From an uncultured Granulosicoccus sp. (lineage in GTDB: Bacteria; Pseudomonadota; Gammaproteobacteria; Granulosicoccales; Granulosicoccaceae): DNA of 64,000 nt. This document shows positions 45,588-53,774 of this stretch, piece after piece. The translations under genes and the position numbers were made by a program. Below the pieces are notes generated by a model. The model had not been told where the DNA came from and ran no database searches. It saw only the letters and a program-made list of their open reading frames with translations. The number at the start of each line of letters is the position of its first letter. Position 1 is the first letter of the stretch. The stretch spans positions 62,001-126,000 of the forward strand of contig CANMQI010000006.1 in the NCBI GenBank assembly GCA_947499955.1, given 5' to 3'.

Positions 45588-47583
45588 CAAACCCGTCACG
45601 GGCAGAGTGAAGACCCGCTGGGGATCCTCAGCGGCCTACCACTCTGCCATGTCGACGAAGGTCAGCTGGCCTGAAGAGGAGCTCGGTAAAAACCGGGCTA
45701 GGCAGACCTTGCTCAGTAATACGCCTGTGCACCCTGTGCAGGGTGCACAGGTGGCTCCCGAGATCCAGTACCACCGCTTCATACCCGGTCAGCCGGCTCC
45801 GCAAGACCTTGGCCGCCCCGGCGGCGGCGGCATTACGGCCACTCGCTCCCCGGATGCCAGTGGCAGGAAAGTCAGCCACAAATCCAGCATGCCCGCCATC
45901 AGCGGCTGGTCGGTCGTCGCCCTGCTGATTGCGTTCATCGTCTGTCTGCCCATCCTGTCGGTCATCTGGTTGTCCTTCAATCCAGAGGAGAACATCTGGC
46001 CCCATCTGGTCAATACCGTGCTGGCCAGCTACATCTGGACCACGCTGGGTCTGATGCTCGGTGTTGCCATCGGCACCCTGCTGATCGGGGTCAGTACTGC
46101 CTGGCTGATCACCCATTACGAATTCCCCGGGCGTTCGCTGTTCAACTGGGCTCTGTTGCTGCCCTTTGCAGTACCGGCCTACGTGATTGCCTTCATCTAT
46201 ACCGATCTGCTGGAATTTGCAGGCCCGGTGCAATCCGGACTGCGCGCCCTGTTCGGCTGGAAACTCGCCAACGAATACTGGTTCCCCGCCATCCGTACCC
46301 TGCCCGGTGCCATCATCATGCTGGTTCTGGTGCTCTACCCTTATGTCTACTTGCTGGCACGCGCAGCCTTTCTGGAACAATCAGCCTCGGTACTCGAAGC
46401 GGCCAAGGTGCTCGGCGGTCCTTCGCAGAACCTGTTTTTCCGGGTTGCGCTTCCCATGGCACGCCCCGCCATCGTCGTGGGTCTGTCCATGGCCATGATG
46501 GAGACACTCAACGACTTTGGAACGGTGGACTACTTTGCCGTACGCACACTCACCGCCGGGCTCTATGACGTCTGGCTGGGCATGAACAACCTCGGGGGCG
46601 GCGCCCAGATAGCCACCTTGCTGCTGATGTTCGTGATGATGCTCATCGGCCTGGAGAAAGTCAGCCGCCGCCATCAGCAGAACTTTCAACCCACCGCAAC
46701 CCGCTTTCGCCAACTGACCCGTCACCCACTCAGCGGACGTCGCGCACTGCTGGCCAGCGCCGCCTGTCTGGCACCGGTGCTGCTGGGCTTTCTGATACCC
46801 GCCTGGGTCCTGGTGGACTATGCCATTACCTACTTTGCAGAATCCTGGACCGAAGATTTCCGGCAGATAGCCATCAATTCCATGCTGCTCTCAGGCACGG
46901 CGGCTGCCACGGCCGTCACCATCGGCATCCTGCTCAGCTACAGCCAGCGCCTGCACCCGACACGGCTGCTACGCACCAGTGTCAATGTCTCCAGCATGGG
47001 GTATGCCGTACCCGGCGCCGTGCTGGCCATCGGGGTCATCATCCCCTTCGCCACATTCGACAATACGCTGGATGACTTCATGCGGCGGCATTTCGATATC
47101 TCCACCGGTCTGCTGCTCAGTGGTACCGTGTTCGCACTGATCTTCGCCTACACGGTTCGTTTTCTGGCCGTTGCCTACGGCTCCGTTGATGCCAGCATGA
47201 AGAAGATCAGCCCGCATATGGACGATGCTGCGCGCTCTCTCGGGCACTCCTCGGTCAGCATCCTGACGCGCATCCATCTGCCACTGATGAAGAGCGGCGT
47301 TCTGACCGCGGCTCTGGTCGTGTTCGTCGACTGCATGAAGGAACTACCGGCAACGCTGATTCTGAGGCCCTTCAACTTCGACACCCTGGCCACGCATGTC
47401 TACCAGTTTGCATCCGATGAACTGATCGGTGAAGCATCGCTGGGCGCGCTGCTGATCGTGCTGGTAGGTCTTGCGCCCGTCATTCTGCTCACCACGACCA
47501 TTGACCGATCGCGTGAACTCAAGGCCGCGGGCATAACCACCATCGACGCCTCCGGGGATACACCCAAGCCCGCTACCGCCTGA
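45577..47583 (+). CDS. fbpB: Fe(III) ABC transporter permease (FbpB-type, two fused permease halves)
   Basis: Inner-membrane permease of up to 668 residues with two BPD-type halves of six segments each. Each half has the EAA coupling loop: VLEAAKVLGGPSQNLFFRVAL and DDAARSLGHSSVSILTRIHL. The start is unsure. The ATG at 45577 gives a 105-residue polar N-terminal region before TM1 (VVALLIAFIVCLPILSVIW); the ATG at 45649 or 45889 are alternatives, and family members usually have a much shorter N-terminus. A perfect palindrome (45724-45751) lies in this uncertain part. No FbpC ATPase gene follows: a terminator and convergent frcA come next, so the ATPase must be encoded elsewhere. Confidence 0.88.
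   Translation: MTADKPVTGRVKTRWGSSAAYHSAMSTKVSWPEEELGKNRARQTLLSNTPVHPVQGAQVAPEIQYHRFIPGQPAPQDLGRPGGGGITATRSPDASGRKVSHKSSMPAISGWSVVALLIAFIVCLPILSVIWLSFNPEENIWPHLVNTVLASYIWTTLGLMLGVAIGTLLIGVSTAWLITHYEFPGRSLFNWALLLPFAVPAYVIAFIYTDLLEFAGPVQSGLRALFGWKLANEYWFPAIRTLPGAIIMLVLVLYPYVYLLARAAFLEQSASVLEAAKVLGGPSQNLFFRVALPMARPAIVVGLSMAMMETLNDFGTVDYFAVRTLTAGLYDVWLGMNNLGGGAQIATLLLMFVMMLIGLEKVSRRHQQNFQPTATRFRQLTRHPLSGRRALLASAACLAPVLLGFLIPAWVLVDYAITYFAESWTEDFRQIAINSMLLSGTAAATAVTIGILLSYSQRLHPTRLLRTSVNVSSMGYAVPGAVLAIGVIIPFATFDNTLDDFMRRHFDISTGLLLSGTVFALIFAYTVRFLAVAYGSVDASMKKISPHMDDAARSLGHSSVSILTRIHLPLMKSGVLTAALVVFVDCMKELPATLILRPFNFDTLATHVYQFASDELIGEASLGALLIVLVGLAPVILLTTTIDRSRELKAAGITTIDASGDTPKPATA
45724..45751. repeat. 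Perfect 11-bp inverted repeat between/within fbpA-fbpB
   Basis: CCTGTGCACCC (45724-45734) and GGGTGCACAGG (45741-45751) pair perfectly around TGTGCA. The hairpin lies 137 nt after the fbpA stop. If fbpB starts at 45889 it is intercistronic and could protect the fbpA message or limit permease expression; otherwise it is inside the coding region. Confidence 0.6.
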
Positions 47584-47625
47584 GCAGGCTACTGCACTGC
47601 CTGCCAGAACCGTTCAAGGCAGAGC

Positions 47626-47666
47626 CATTCCCCCGGATGTCGCCTGCGAGACACTCCGGGGGAATG
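47626..47666. terminator. Bidirectional hairpin between fbpB and frcA
   Basis: CATTCCCCCGGA (47626-47637) and TCCGGGGGAATG (47655-47666) are perfect 12-bp complements with a 17-nt loop. It sits between convergent genes, 42 nt after the fbpB stop and just after the frcA stop. There is no long T-run, but position and strength favour a shared terminator. Confidence 0.65.
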
Positions 47667-47671
47667 CGGTA

Positions 47672-48499
47672 TCAGCTCGGTTCGGCAGTCCCGGGAGCTG
47701 GCATGGCACCTGTCATCATCGCTACCGCATCGGACATCGTGTAGTCCTGCGGCTTGATGACACACAGCCGCTTGCCGAGTCGATGAATGTGGATACGATC
47801 CGAGATCTCGAACACATGTGGCATGTTGTGCGAGATCAGAACAATGGGCAGACCTCGGTCGCGTACTTCCTTGATCAGCTCCAGCACTCGCCTGGACTCC
47901 TTGACACCCAGCGCCGCTGTTGGCTCATCGAGAATGACCACCTTGGAACCGAAGGCGACGGCTCTGGCCACAGCCACACCCTGCCTCTGCCCACCGGAGA
48001 GCGTCTCCACCGCCTGCGAGATGTTCTGGATGGTCATCAGACCCAGCTCACTGAGCTTTTCGCGGGCAATCTTCTCCATGGCGGGCCTGTCCAGCGCCTT
48101 CAACCATTTTCCCATGAACCCGGGTTTACGCAATTCACGCCCCAGAAACATGTTGTCGCCAATGGACAGTGCGGGCGACAGGGCAAGATTCTGATACACC
48201 GTCTCGATGCCTGCGCTACGAGCCTCCATCGGTGAGCGGAAATCCACTTTCTGCCCATCCAGTTCGACGGTGCCACTATCAGGCACCACCGCACCGGACA
48301 GGGCCTTGATCAAGGTCGACTTGCCGGCACCGTTATCTCCGATGACGGCCAGTATCTCGCCGGCACGCAATTCGAAATCGGCCTTGTCAATGGCAACCAC
48401 CCGGCCGAAATGCTTGACCAGCCCGGTCGCCTTGATGACGATTCGTGGTTCGGTTTCTGTCTGACTTGTTTCCATGACTGGTGCTGCCTGCGAACTCAC
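47672..48499 (-). CDS. frcA: Sugar ABC transporter ATP-binding protein (FrcA-like)
   Basis: Single-ABC ATPase of 275 residues for a CUT2-type monosaccharide importer. Walker A LAVIGDNGAGKSTLIKAL, Q-loop ETVYQNLALSPALS, signature VETLSGGQRQGVAVARAV, Walker B VVILDEPTAALGVKES and switch His VLISHNMPHV are intact. Most CUT2 ATPases (RbsA) carry two ABC domains; the single one matches FrcA of rhizobial fructose transport. The GTG at 48499 overlaps the permease stop (GTGA) and has GAGGAGGG 7 nt upstream, so it is preferred over longer starts at 48520 or 48553. Confidence 0.9.
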   Translation of the reverse strand: MSSQAAPVMETSQTETEPRIVIKATGLVKHFGRVVAIDKADFELRAGEILAVIGDNGAGKSTLIKALSGAVVPDSGTVELDGQKVDFRSPMEARSAGIETVYQNLALSPALSIGDNMFLGRELRKPGFMGKWLKALDRPAMEKIAREKLSELGLMTIQNISQAVETLSGGQRQGVAVARAVAFGSKVVILDEPTAALGVKESRRVLELIKEVRDRGLPIVLISHNMPHVFEISDRIHIHRLGKRLCVIKPQDYTMSDAVAMMTGAMPAPGTAEPS

Positions 48500-49575
48500 G
48501 CTGATACCCTCCTCAACCATTGATCGATACCGACCGCCAGAATGATCAGGCAACCGATGGCAAAACGTTGCCAGATGACATCCACTCCGGCAATCTTCAG
48601 ACCGGAGCTGAATACCCCGACTATCAGGGCGCCGAACAAGGCCCCGAGAATCGAACCTCGACCACCGAACAGAGATGTGCCACCTATCACCACGGCCGTG
48701 ATGGAATCCAGGTTGGCGTCGTAGAAGCTCTGCGGACTGACCGAGCCGACCCGGCCGATGGACACCCAGGCTGCGATGCCTGCGATGAAACCGGCCACAC
48801 CATATACGGACAGCAGCAGGCGATTGGTATTGATACCACTGAGTTCGGCAGCATCCCTGTCATCACCCACGGCATACACGTGTCGTCCCCAGGCCGTATT
48901 GTTCAACACATACCAGAGAACCAGAAACACCAGCACCATCAGAAAGGAGCCGTAGGTGAATACGGCCCCACCCAACGAGATGCGCTCGCCGAAGAATTTC
49001 AGTGACGGTGCAATCTTGTCGATGTCCTGACTGCGGATGGACTGGGAACCGGAGTACCAGATGACCAGGGCAAAGAAGATGTTCCAGGTACCCAGCGTCA
49101 CGATGAACGGCGGTAAACGCAAGCGCGTCACCAGCAGACCATTGACCATGCCGCACAATGTACCCACCACGAATCCCATGGGTATTGCCAACACGCTGGG
49201 TACTCCCAGCATGACCGCCGCCTTGCCGGCCACGACAGAGGCCAGCACCATGATCGCGGCAATCGACAGGTCGATACCGGCTGTGAGTATGATCAGGGTC
49301 TGCGCACAGGCCAGAAAACCGATGATGGTGACCTGCTGGATGATCAGCGACAGATTGAACGCGGTAAAGAAGCGCTCACCGGCCACCAGACGAAATGCGA
49401 TGACGCTGATGATCAGGATGATGACCGGCACCATGGCCGGATTGCCGTGCAGAAAGTGCTGAATACGCTGCATGAACGTCTTGTGGTCTTCATCGAATGC
49501 CGCGACGCTGTCCGCCCCCGCTGCCACCAAACCGGACTCGGCGCTGTCACCCGCCGATCGAGTTGAATCGACCAT
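48496..49575 (-). CDS. frcC: Sugar ABC transporter permease (FrcC-like)
   Basis: CUT2-family (RbsC-like) inner-membrane permease of 359 residues. It has about ten hydrophobic segments, the family motif LTAGIDLSIAAIMVLASVVA, the EAA-like loop YAVGDDRDAAELSGINTNRL and TAVVIGGTSLFGGRGSILGA. A polar 45-residue N-terminus precedes the first segment. The ATG at 49575 (MVDST) has GAGAGG about 9 nt upstream; the ATG at 49602 is an alternative. Operon order frcB-frcC-frcA is the usual one. Confidence 0.92.
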   Translation of the reverse strand: MVDSTRSAGDSAESGLVAAGADSVAAFDEDHKTFMQRIQHFLHGNPAMVPVIILIISVIAFRLVAGERFFTAFNLSLIIQQVTIIGFLACAQTLIILTAGIDLSIAAIMVLASVVAGKAAVMLGVPSVLAIPMGFVVGTLCGMVNGLLVTRLRLPPFIVTLGTWNIFFALVIWYSGSQSIRSQDIDKIAPSLKFFGERISLGGAVFTYGSFLMVLVFLVLWYVLNNTAWGRHVYAVGDDRDAAELSGINTNRLLLSVYGVAGFIAGIAAWVSIGRVGSVSPQSFYDANLDSITAVVIGGTSLFGGRGSILGALFGALIVGVFSSGLKIAGVDVIWQRFAIGCLIILAVGIDQWLRRVSA

Positions 49576-49621
49576 AGTGTTTACCTCTCTTGTAGTGTTC
49601 ATCGGGAAAGCTCAATGGCAA

Positions 49622-49645
49622 CCGGGGCGCATGTTCGCGCCCCGG
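49622..49645 (-). terminator. Intercistronic hairpin frcB-frcC
   Basis: CCGGGGCGC (49622-49630) and GCGCCCCGG (49637-49645) form a perfect 9-bp GC stem with a 6-nt loop, in the gap between frcB and frcC. Such hairpins after binding-protein genes often stabilise the upstream message, giving more binding protein than membrane subunits. Confidence 0.6.
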
Positions 49646-49683
49646 CTCCCTGTAGCACTTCCAGAAACGGTTGGAATGAGGGC

Positions 49684-50709
49684 CTAGCCCCAGCAGCGAT
49701 CCATGCCTTCCTTGGTATCGATCGATTCAACACCATCAACCGGCTTGTCGGTCACCAGAGAAACGCCCGTGTTGAAGAAATCCAGACCCGGAGTCGGCTC
49801 GGGCTTCACGCCATCTTCGGCCCAGGCCTTGATGGCCTCCACACCCTTGGAAGCCATGAGCAAGGGATACTGCTGAGAAGTGGCACCGATGACGCCTTCG
49901 GCAACATTGGTCACGCCCGGGCACCCCCCATCCACTGACACGATCAGTACATCGTTCTCCCGACCGAAGGCCTTGAGCGCTTCGTAGGCGCCGGCAGCGG
50001 CAGGCTCATTGATGGTGTAGACCACATTGATTTCAGGGTCCTTCTGCATCAGGTCTTCCATGGCGGTACGACCCCCTTCCTCGTTACCCGCCGTCACCTC
50101 GTTACCAACGATACGCGGATCAGTCTCGTCACCCCATTTCTTGGGATCGTTCAGCTCTATGCCGAAACCCTGCAGGAAGCCCTGATCGCGCAACACACCA
50201 ACGGAGGGCTGGCTGGCCGCCAGATCGAGCATGGCAATCTTTGCATCGGCAGCCGCATCGCCCAGCTGCGCTGCAGCCCATTGACCGATCAGCTCACCGG
50301 CCTTGAAGTTGTCGGTCGCAAAGGTGGCGTCAGCCGCATCGATGGGCTGTAACGGTGTATCCAGCGCAATGACCAGCAGGCCCGCTTCCTGTGCCTGCTG
50401 CACGACGGGTACGATGCCTGCGGTATCGGATGCCGTGATGAGAATACCCTTGGCGCCGGACGCGATACAGGTCTCTACCGCCTGTACCTGAGTCTCGTGA
50501 TCGCCATCCACCTTGCCGGCATACGTTGACAGCGTGATGCCCAGCTCCTCGGCCTTGGCGGTAGCACCTTCCTTCATTTTGACGAAGAAGGGGTTGATGT
50601 CGGTCTTGGTGATCAGGCAGGCACCGATATCGGCAGCGGCTGCAGGCATGGCAGCGCCAGCACCCAGAATGGCGACAGCCAGGGCAGTTCTTGAAGTTAG
50701 AATTCGCAT
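49684..50709 (-). CDS. frcB: Sugar ABC transporter substrate-binding protein (FrcB-like)
   Basis: Periplasmic-binding-protein type 1 fold (ribose/fructose family), 341 residues. A signal peptide ([17 protein letters not shown], cleavage before ADIGA) precedes [20 protein letters not shown]. The two lobes carry [40 protein letters not shown] and [20 protein letters not shown]. The overall pattern resembles FrcB, so fructose or a similar monosaccharide is the likely ligand, but this is by analogy. Divergent from the ROK regulator gene. Confidence 0.9.
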   Translation of the reverse strand: MRILTSRTALAVAILGAGAAMPAAAADIGACLITKTDINPFFVKMKEGATAKAEELGITLSTYAGKVDGDHETQVQAVETCIASGAKGILITASDTAGIVPVVQQAQEAGLLVIALDTPLQPIDAADATFATDNFKAGELIGQWAAAQLGDAAADAKIAMLDLAASQPSVGVLRDQGFLQGFGIELNDPKKWGDETDPRIVGNEVTAGNEEGGRTAMEDLMQKDPEINVVYTINEPAAAGAYEALKAFGRENDVLIVSVDGGCPGVTNVAEGVIGATSQQYPLLMASKGVEAIKAWAEDGVKPEPTPGLDFFNTGVSLVTDKPVDGVESIDTKEGMDRCWG

Positions 50710-50924
50710 TTTTGGTCCTCTACAGTGGAATGGTGCGGTGTTTTTTCCAATCTGGTGTCAGTCGCAAGTAACCCTGCGCTGGCAACCTGAGTACATGAAA
50801 ACGCAAAAAAGTATCGCTGTCAATAAATAAATTAAATTGATGTATTAATTGATCTGGACGAGCACTATGGGGTAATTTGTTTCGTGAGACGCAAACTTCA
50901 GCGTCGGAGAACCCCTATCGAGTC
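50710..50924. promoter_or_regulatory. Divergent frcB / ROK promoter region
   Basis: This 215-nt gap has an AT-only core. TCAAT (50820-50824) and ATTGA (50836-50840) form an inverted pair inside an AT-rich run that continues to about 50852. This is a plausible ROK-repressor operator overlapping both promoters; assignment is by position and base composition only. Confidence 0.4.
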
Positions 50925-52196
50925 ATGACCAAATGGCCCCGCTGCAACACAGACCCCGTGCACACGGACAGTAAAGACAGGCCAGCTGATCAGGCTCCTG
51001 ATCCCGGCCCTGGCCTGGGTGGATCCAACCTGAGCCATGTGCGCGCTCACAATGAACGCCTGGTATTGTCGCTGATCCGCACGGAGGCTCTGTCACGGGC
51101 AGAAATTGCCCGCCGGACCGGGCTGTCGCCACAGACCATCACGCTGATTACCCGCTCCCTGAGCAGTGAAGGGTTGATAGAGACCGGTGAGCCGGTCAGG
51201 GGCAAGGTCGGCCAGCCCTCGGTACCGCTGAAGCTGAACCCGAACGGTGCGTATTTTCTCGGTGTCAAGGTCGGCAGGCGCAGTACGGAGATGATCCTGA
51301 TCAACTTCATGGGCGATGTTCTGCAACACCGTCTCGAATACTATGCCTACCCCACTCCGTCCTGCATCATGCAGTTCCTGTCACGCGAAATCCCCGATAT
51401 CATGCGCTCACTGGAGGAGGGTGACATCCATCGATTGCACGGTCTGGGGATTGCCATGCCCTACCAGCTCTGGAGCTGGAGCGACACGATCGATGCACCC
51501 GCCGCATCCCTGGAGCAGTGGCGCGAGTTCAGCTTCCCGGCAGCACTGGCAGAGATCACTGATCTGCCCATCTTCATCGAAAACGATGCCAATTCGGCCT
51601 GCGGGGCAGAACTGACCTTCGGCGAAGGCCACCTGTACCCCCACTACGCCTACTTCTTCATCGGCTACTTCATTGGTGGAGCACTGGTCATCAATGGCTC
51701 GGTGCACGCCGGCCATACGGGCAACGCCGGGGCTTTCGGCTCACTGCCGGTCATGGACGAACAATCCCCGGGTCGCCTGGTGCAATTGATCGACACGGCT
51801 TCGGTCCATTTGCTGGAAAGCAATCAGACGTGTCGCGCAATGCTCAAGGGAGATTATCTGGATTACGATTCGGCGTTCTGGTCCAGCGGCGCCGAGGCCA
51901 TCGATGAGTGGATAAACCGGACATCCAGCTCACTGGCCATCGCCATAACCTCTGTCAGCAGCGTCACGGATGTCGGCGCCATCATCATCGACGGTGGCTT
52001 TCCGGCGCATATTCGCAAGCGCATTGTGGAACAGACCAGCGATGCACTGCACCGATTCAATACCAAGGGGATCAACCTGCCGCTGATCAAGGCGGGGGTC
52101 ATCGGACCGGGAGCCAGAGCATTGGGCGCCGCCCGACTCCCTCTGTTCTCCCGCTTCCTGCTGGATCAGTCCGTTCTGACCAATACCGGGGGATGA
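50925..52196 (+). CDS. ROK-family transcriptional regulator
   Basis: Sugar-responsive regulator of 423 residues. The winged HTH (LSRAEIARRTGLSPQTITLITRSL, residues about 55-80) is followed by a ROK sugar-kinase-like domain with LPIFIENDANSACGAELTFGEG and INGSVHAGHTGNAGAFGSLP. The usual ROK zinc motif C-x-C-G-x-x-G-C after this point is not present. A polar 35-residue N-terminal extension precedes the HTH. Starts at TTG 50877 or GTG 50958 are also possible. It is divergent from frcBCA and most likely controls it in response to a sugar. Confidence 0.88.
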   Translation: MTKWPRCNTDPVHTDSKDRPADQAPDPGPGLGGSNLSHVRAHNERLVLSLIRTEALSRAEIARRTGLSPQTITLITRSLSSEGLIETGEPVRGKVGQPSVPLKLNPNGAYFLGVKVGRRSTEMILINFMGDVLQHRLEYYAYPTPSCIMQFLSREIPDIMRSLEEGDIHRLHGLGIAMPYQLWSWSDTIDAPAASLEQWREFSFPAALAEITDLPIFIENDANSACGAELTFGEGHLYPHYAYFFIGYFIGGALVINGSVHAGHTGNAGAFGSLPVMDEQSPGRLVQLIDTASVHLLESNQTCRAMLKGDYLDYDSAFWSSGAEAIDEWINRTSSSLAIAITSVSSVTDVGAIIIDGGFPAHIRKRIVEQTSDALHRFNTKGINLPLIKAGVIGPGARALGAARLPLFSRFLLDQSVLTNTGG

Positions 52197-52297
52197 TCCA
52201 CCGGCGCATGACGCTGGCAGATCATCTCAGGCAGAACACGGCCTGCGCGGATCTGCCCCGCCTTGAACAGTGGGGCTTATCGTTATTGCGTGATCAC

Positions 52298-52331
52298 GTG
52301 GTCAATTGCGGGCAATACCGCAATTGACCAC
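52298..52331. terminator. Strong bidirectional hairpin between ROK gene and glyA
   Basis: GTGGTCAATTGCGG (52298-52311) and CCGCAATTGACCAC (52318-52331) are perfect 14-bp complements with a GCAATA loop. It lies between convergent genes, 102 nt after the ROK stop and 23 nt after the glyA stop. No T-run, but a shared terminator is the natural reading. Confidence 0.65.
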
Positions 52332-52353
52332 AGGCACGATGGGACAGATCGAC

Positions 52354-53661
52354 TCAGGAATAGATCGGGAAACGATCAGTCAGCGCCCGAACCTCGACTT
52401 CCACAGCTTTTTCCACCTCGGCATTACCCTCTTCGCCATTGCTGGCCAGGCCATCGAGTACCCGCAGGATGAGTGCCCCCACCTGCTGGAACTCGGTCAC
52501 GCCGAAACCGCGCGTGGTGGCCGCAGGGGTTCCCAATCGCACGCCGGAGGTCACGAAGGGCGAGGCAGGGTCGAACGGGATGGAATTCTTGTTGCAGGTG
52601 ATGCCCGCACGGCCCAGTGCTGCCTCTGCCGCCTTGCCGGTCACGCCCTTGGGACGCAGGTCCACCAGCATCACATGGGTGTCGGTACCGCTGGATACCA
52701 TATCCAGACCGCCTTCCGACAAGGTCGCAGCCAGCGCATGGGCGTTGTCCTTGACTGCCTGCTGGTACTGCTTGAAGGACGGTTGCAGAGCTTCGCCAAA
52801 GGCCACCGCCTTCGCAGCAATCACATGCATCAGGGGCCCACCCTGCAGCCCGGGAAAGACGGCAGAGTTGAATTTCTTGCCCAGATCGGCATCACGCGAC
52901 AGGATCATGCCGCCTCGCGGCCCTCTGAGCGTCTTGTGAGTCGTTGTCGTGACCACGTGTGCATGGTCCAGCGGGCTTGGATGCAGGCCTGCCGCTACCA
53001 GACCGGCGAAATGCGCCATATCCACCATGAACCAGGCACCAACCTCATCGGCGATGGCGCGGAATCGGGCAAAATCGATGACACGAGGATAGGCCGAACC
53101 ACCGGCAATGATCAGCGCCGGCTTGCTTTCCCGAGCCTGCGCCTCCAGGGCCTCATAGTCGATCTGATGGGTGGTGGCATCCACACCATAGGTGACCGCG
53201 TTGAACCATTTTCCGGACTGATTGACCGGCGAACCATGCGTCAGGTGTCCACCGGCGGACAGGTCCATGCCCATGAAGGTATCGCCGGGCTTCAGCAGCG
53301 CCAGAAAGACGGCCTGATTGGCCTGGGCGCCGGAATGCGGCTGTACATTGGCATACGTGCAATCGAACAGCGAACAGGCCCGCTCGATGGCCAGCGACTC
53401 GGCGGTATCGACATGCTCGCAACCACCGTAGTAACGCTTCCCGGGGTAACCCTCGGCATATTTGTTGGTCATGACAGAGCCCTGCGCCTGCATGACGGCC
53501 GCTGACACGATGTTTTCCGAGGCAATCAGCTCGATTTCATGCTGTTGGCGGCCCAACTCACTATCGATGGCAGCCTGGATAGCCGGATCACGCTGTGTCA
53601 GGCTGGCGCTGAAGAAGTCGGACATTGGGGATGCCGTGTTGGCCGGTACGTCATTACTCAT
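52354..53661 (-). CDS. glyA: Serine hydroxymethyltransferase
   Basis: PLP enzyme that interconverts serine and glycine and feeds one-carbon units to tetrahydrofolate. The 435-residue protein has [49 protein letters not shown] and the PLP lysine in [19 protein letters not shown]. Length is close to normal, with a roughly 15-residue longer N-terminus if ATG 53661 is used; ATG 53628 (MSDFFSAS) is the other choice. The frame continues to 53709 without good reason to start there. Divergent from the ATP-grasp operon. Confidence 0.95.
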   Translation of the reverse strand: MSNDVPANTASPMSDFFSASLTQRDPAIQAAIDSELGRQQHEIELIASENIVSAAVMQAQGSVMTNKYAEGYPGKRYYGGCEHVDTAESLAIERACSLFDCTYANVQPHSGAQANQAVFLALLKPGDTFMGMDLSAGGHLTHGSPVNQSGKWFNAVTYGVDATTHQIDYEALEAQARESKPALIIAGGSAYPRVIDFARFRAIADEVGAWFMVDMAHFAGLVAAGLHPSPLDHAHVVTTTTHKTLRGPRGGMILSRDADLGKKFNSAVFPGLQGGPLMHVIAAKAVAFGEALQPSFKQYQQAVKDNAHALAATLSEGGLDMVSSGTDTHVMLVDLRPKGVTGKAAEAALGRAGITCNKNSIPFDPASPFVTSGVRLGTPAATTRGFGVTEFQQVGALILRVLDGLASNGEEGNAEVEKAVEVEVRALTDRFPIYS

Positions 53662-53729
53662 TGGAGACCATCTCGAAGGGTTAAAGAAACGCATACAACT
53701 CGGAATCACTCTATTATGCCTTCCACAGA

Positions 53730-53746
53730 CCGGTCTTGCCGACCGG
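53730..53746. promoter_or_regulatory. Small palindrome in the glyA / ATP-grasp operon gap
   Basis: CCGGTC (53730-53735) and GACCGG (53741-53746) form a perfect 6-bp inverted repeat with a 5-nt spacer, in the 113-nt divergent gap. It may be an operator or a leader hairpin; no regulator can be assigned. Confidence 0.3.
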
Positions 53747-53774
53747 ATTTAACCAAAGTACTCATTGATCCACC

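Noticed and set aside
53662-53774. Glycine riboswitch upstream of glyA
   Set aside because: The leader is short and shows only a 6-bp palindrome; no tandem glycine aptamer pattern is visible.
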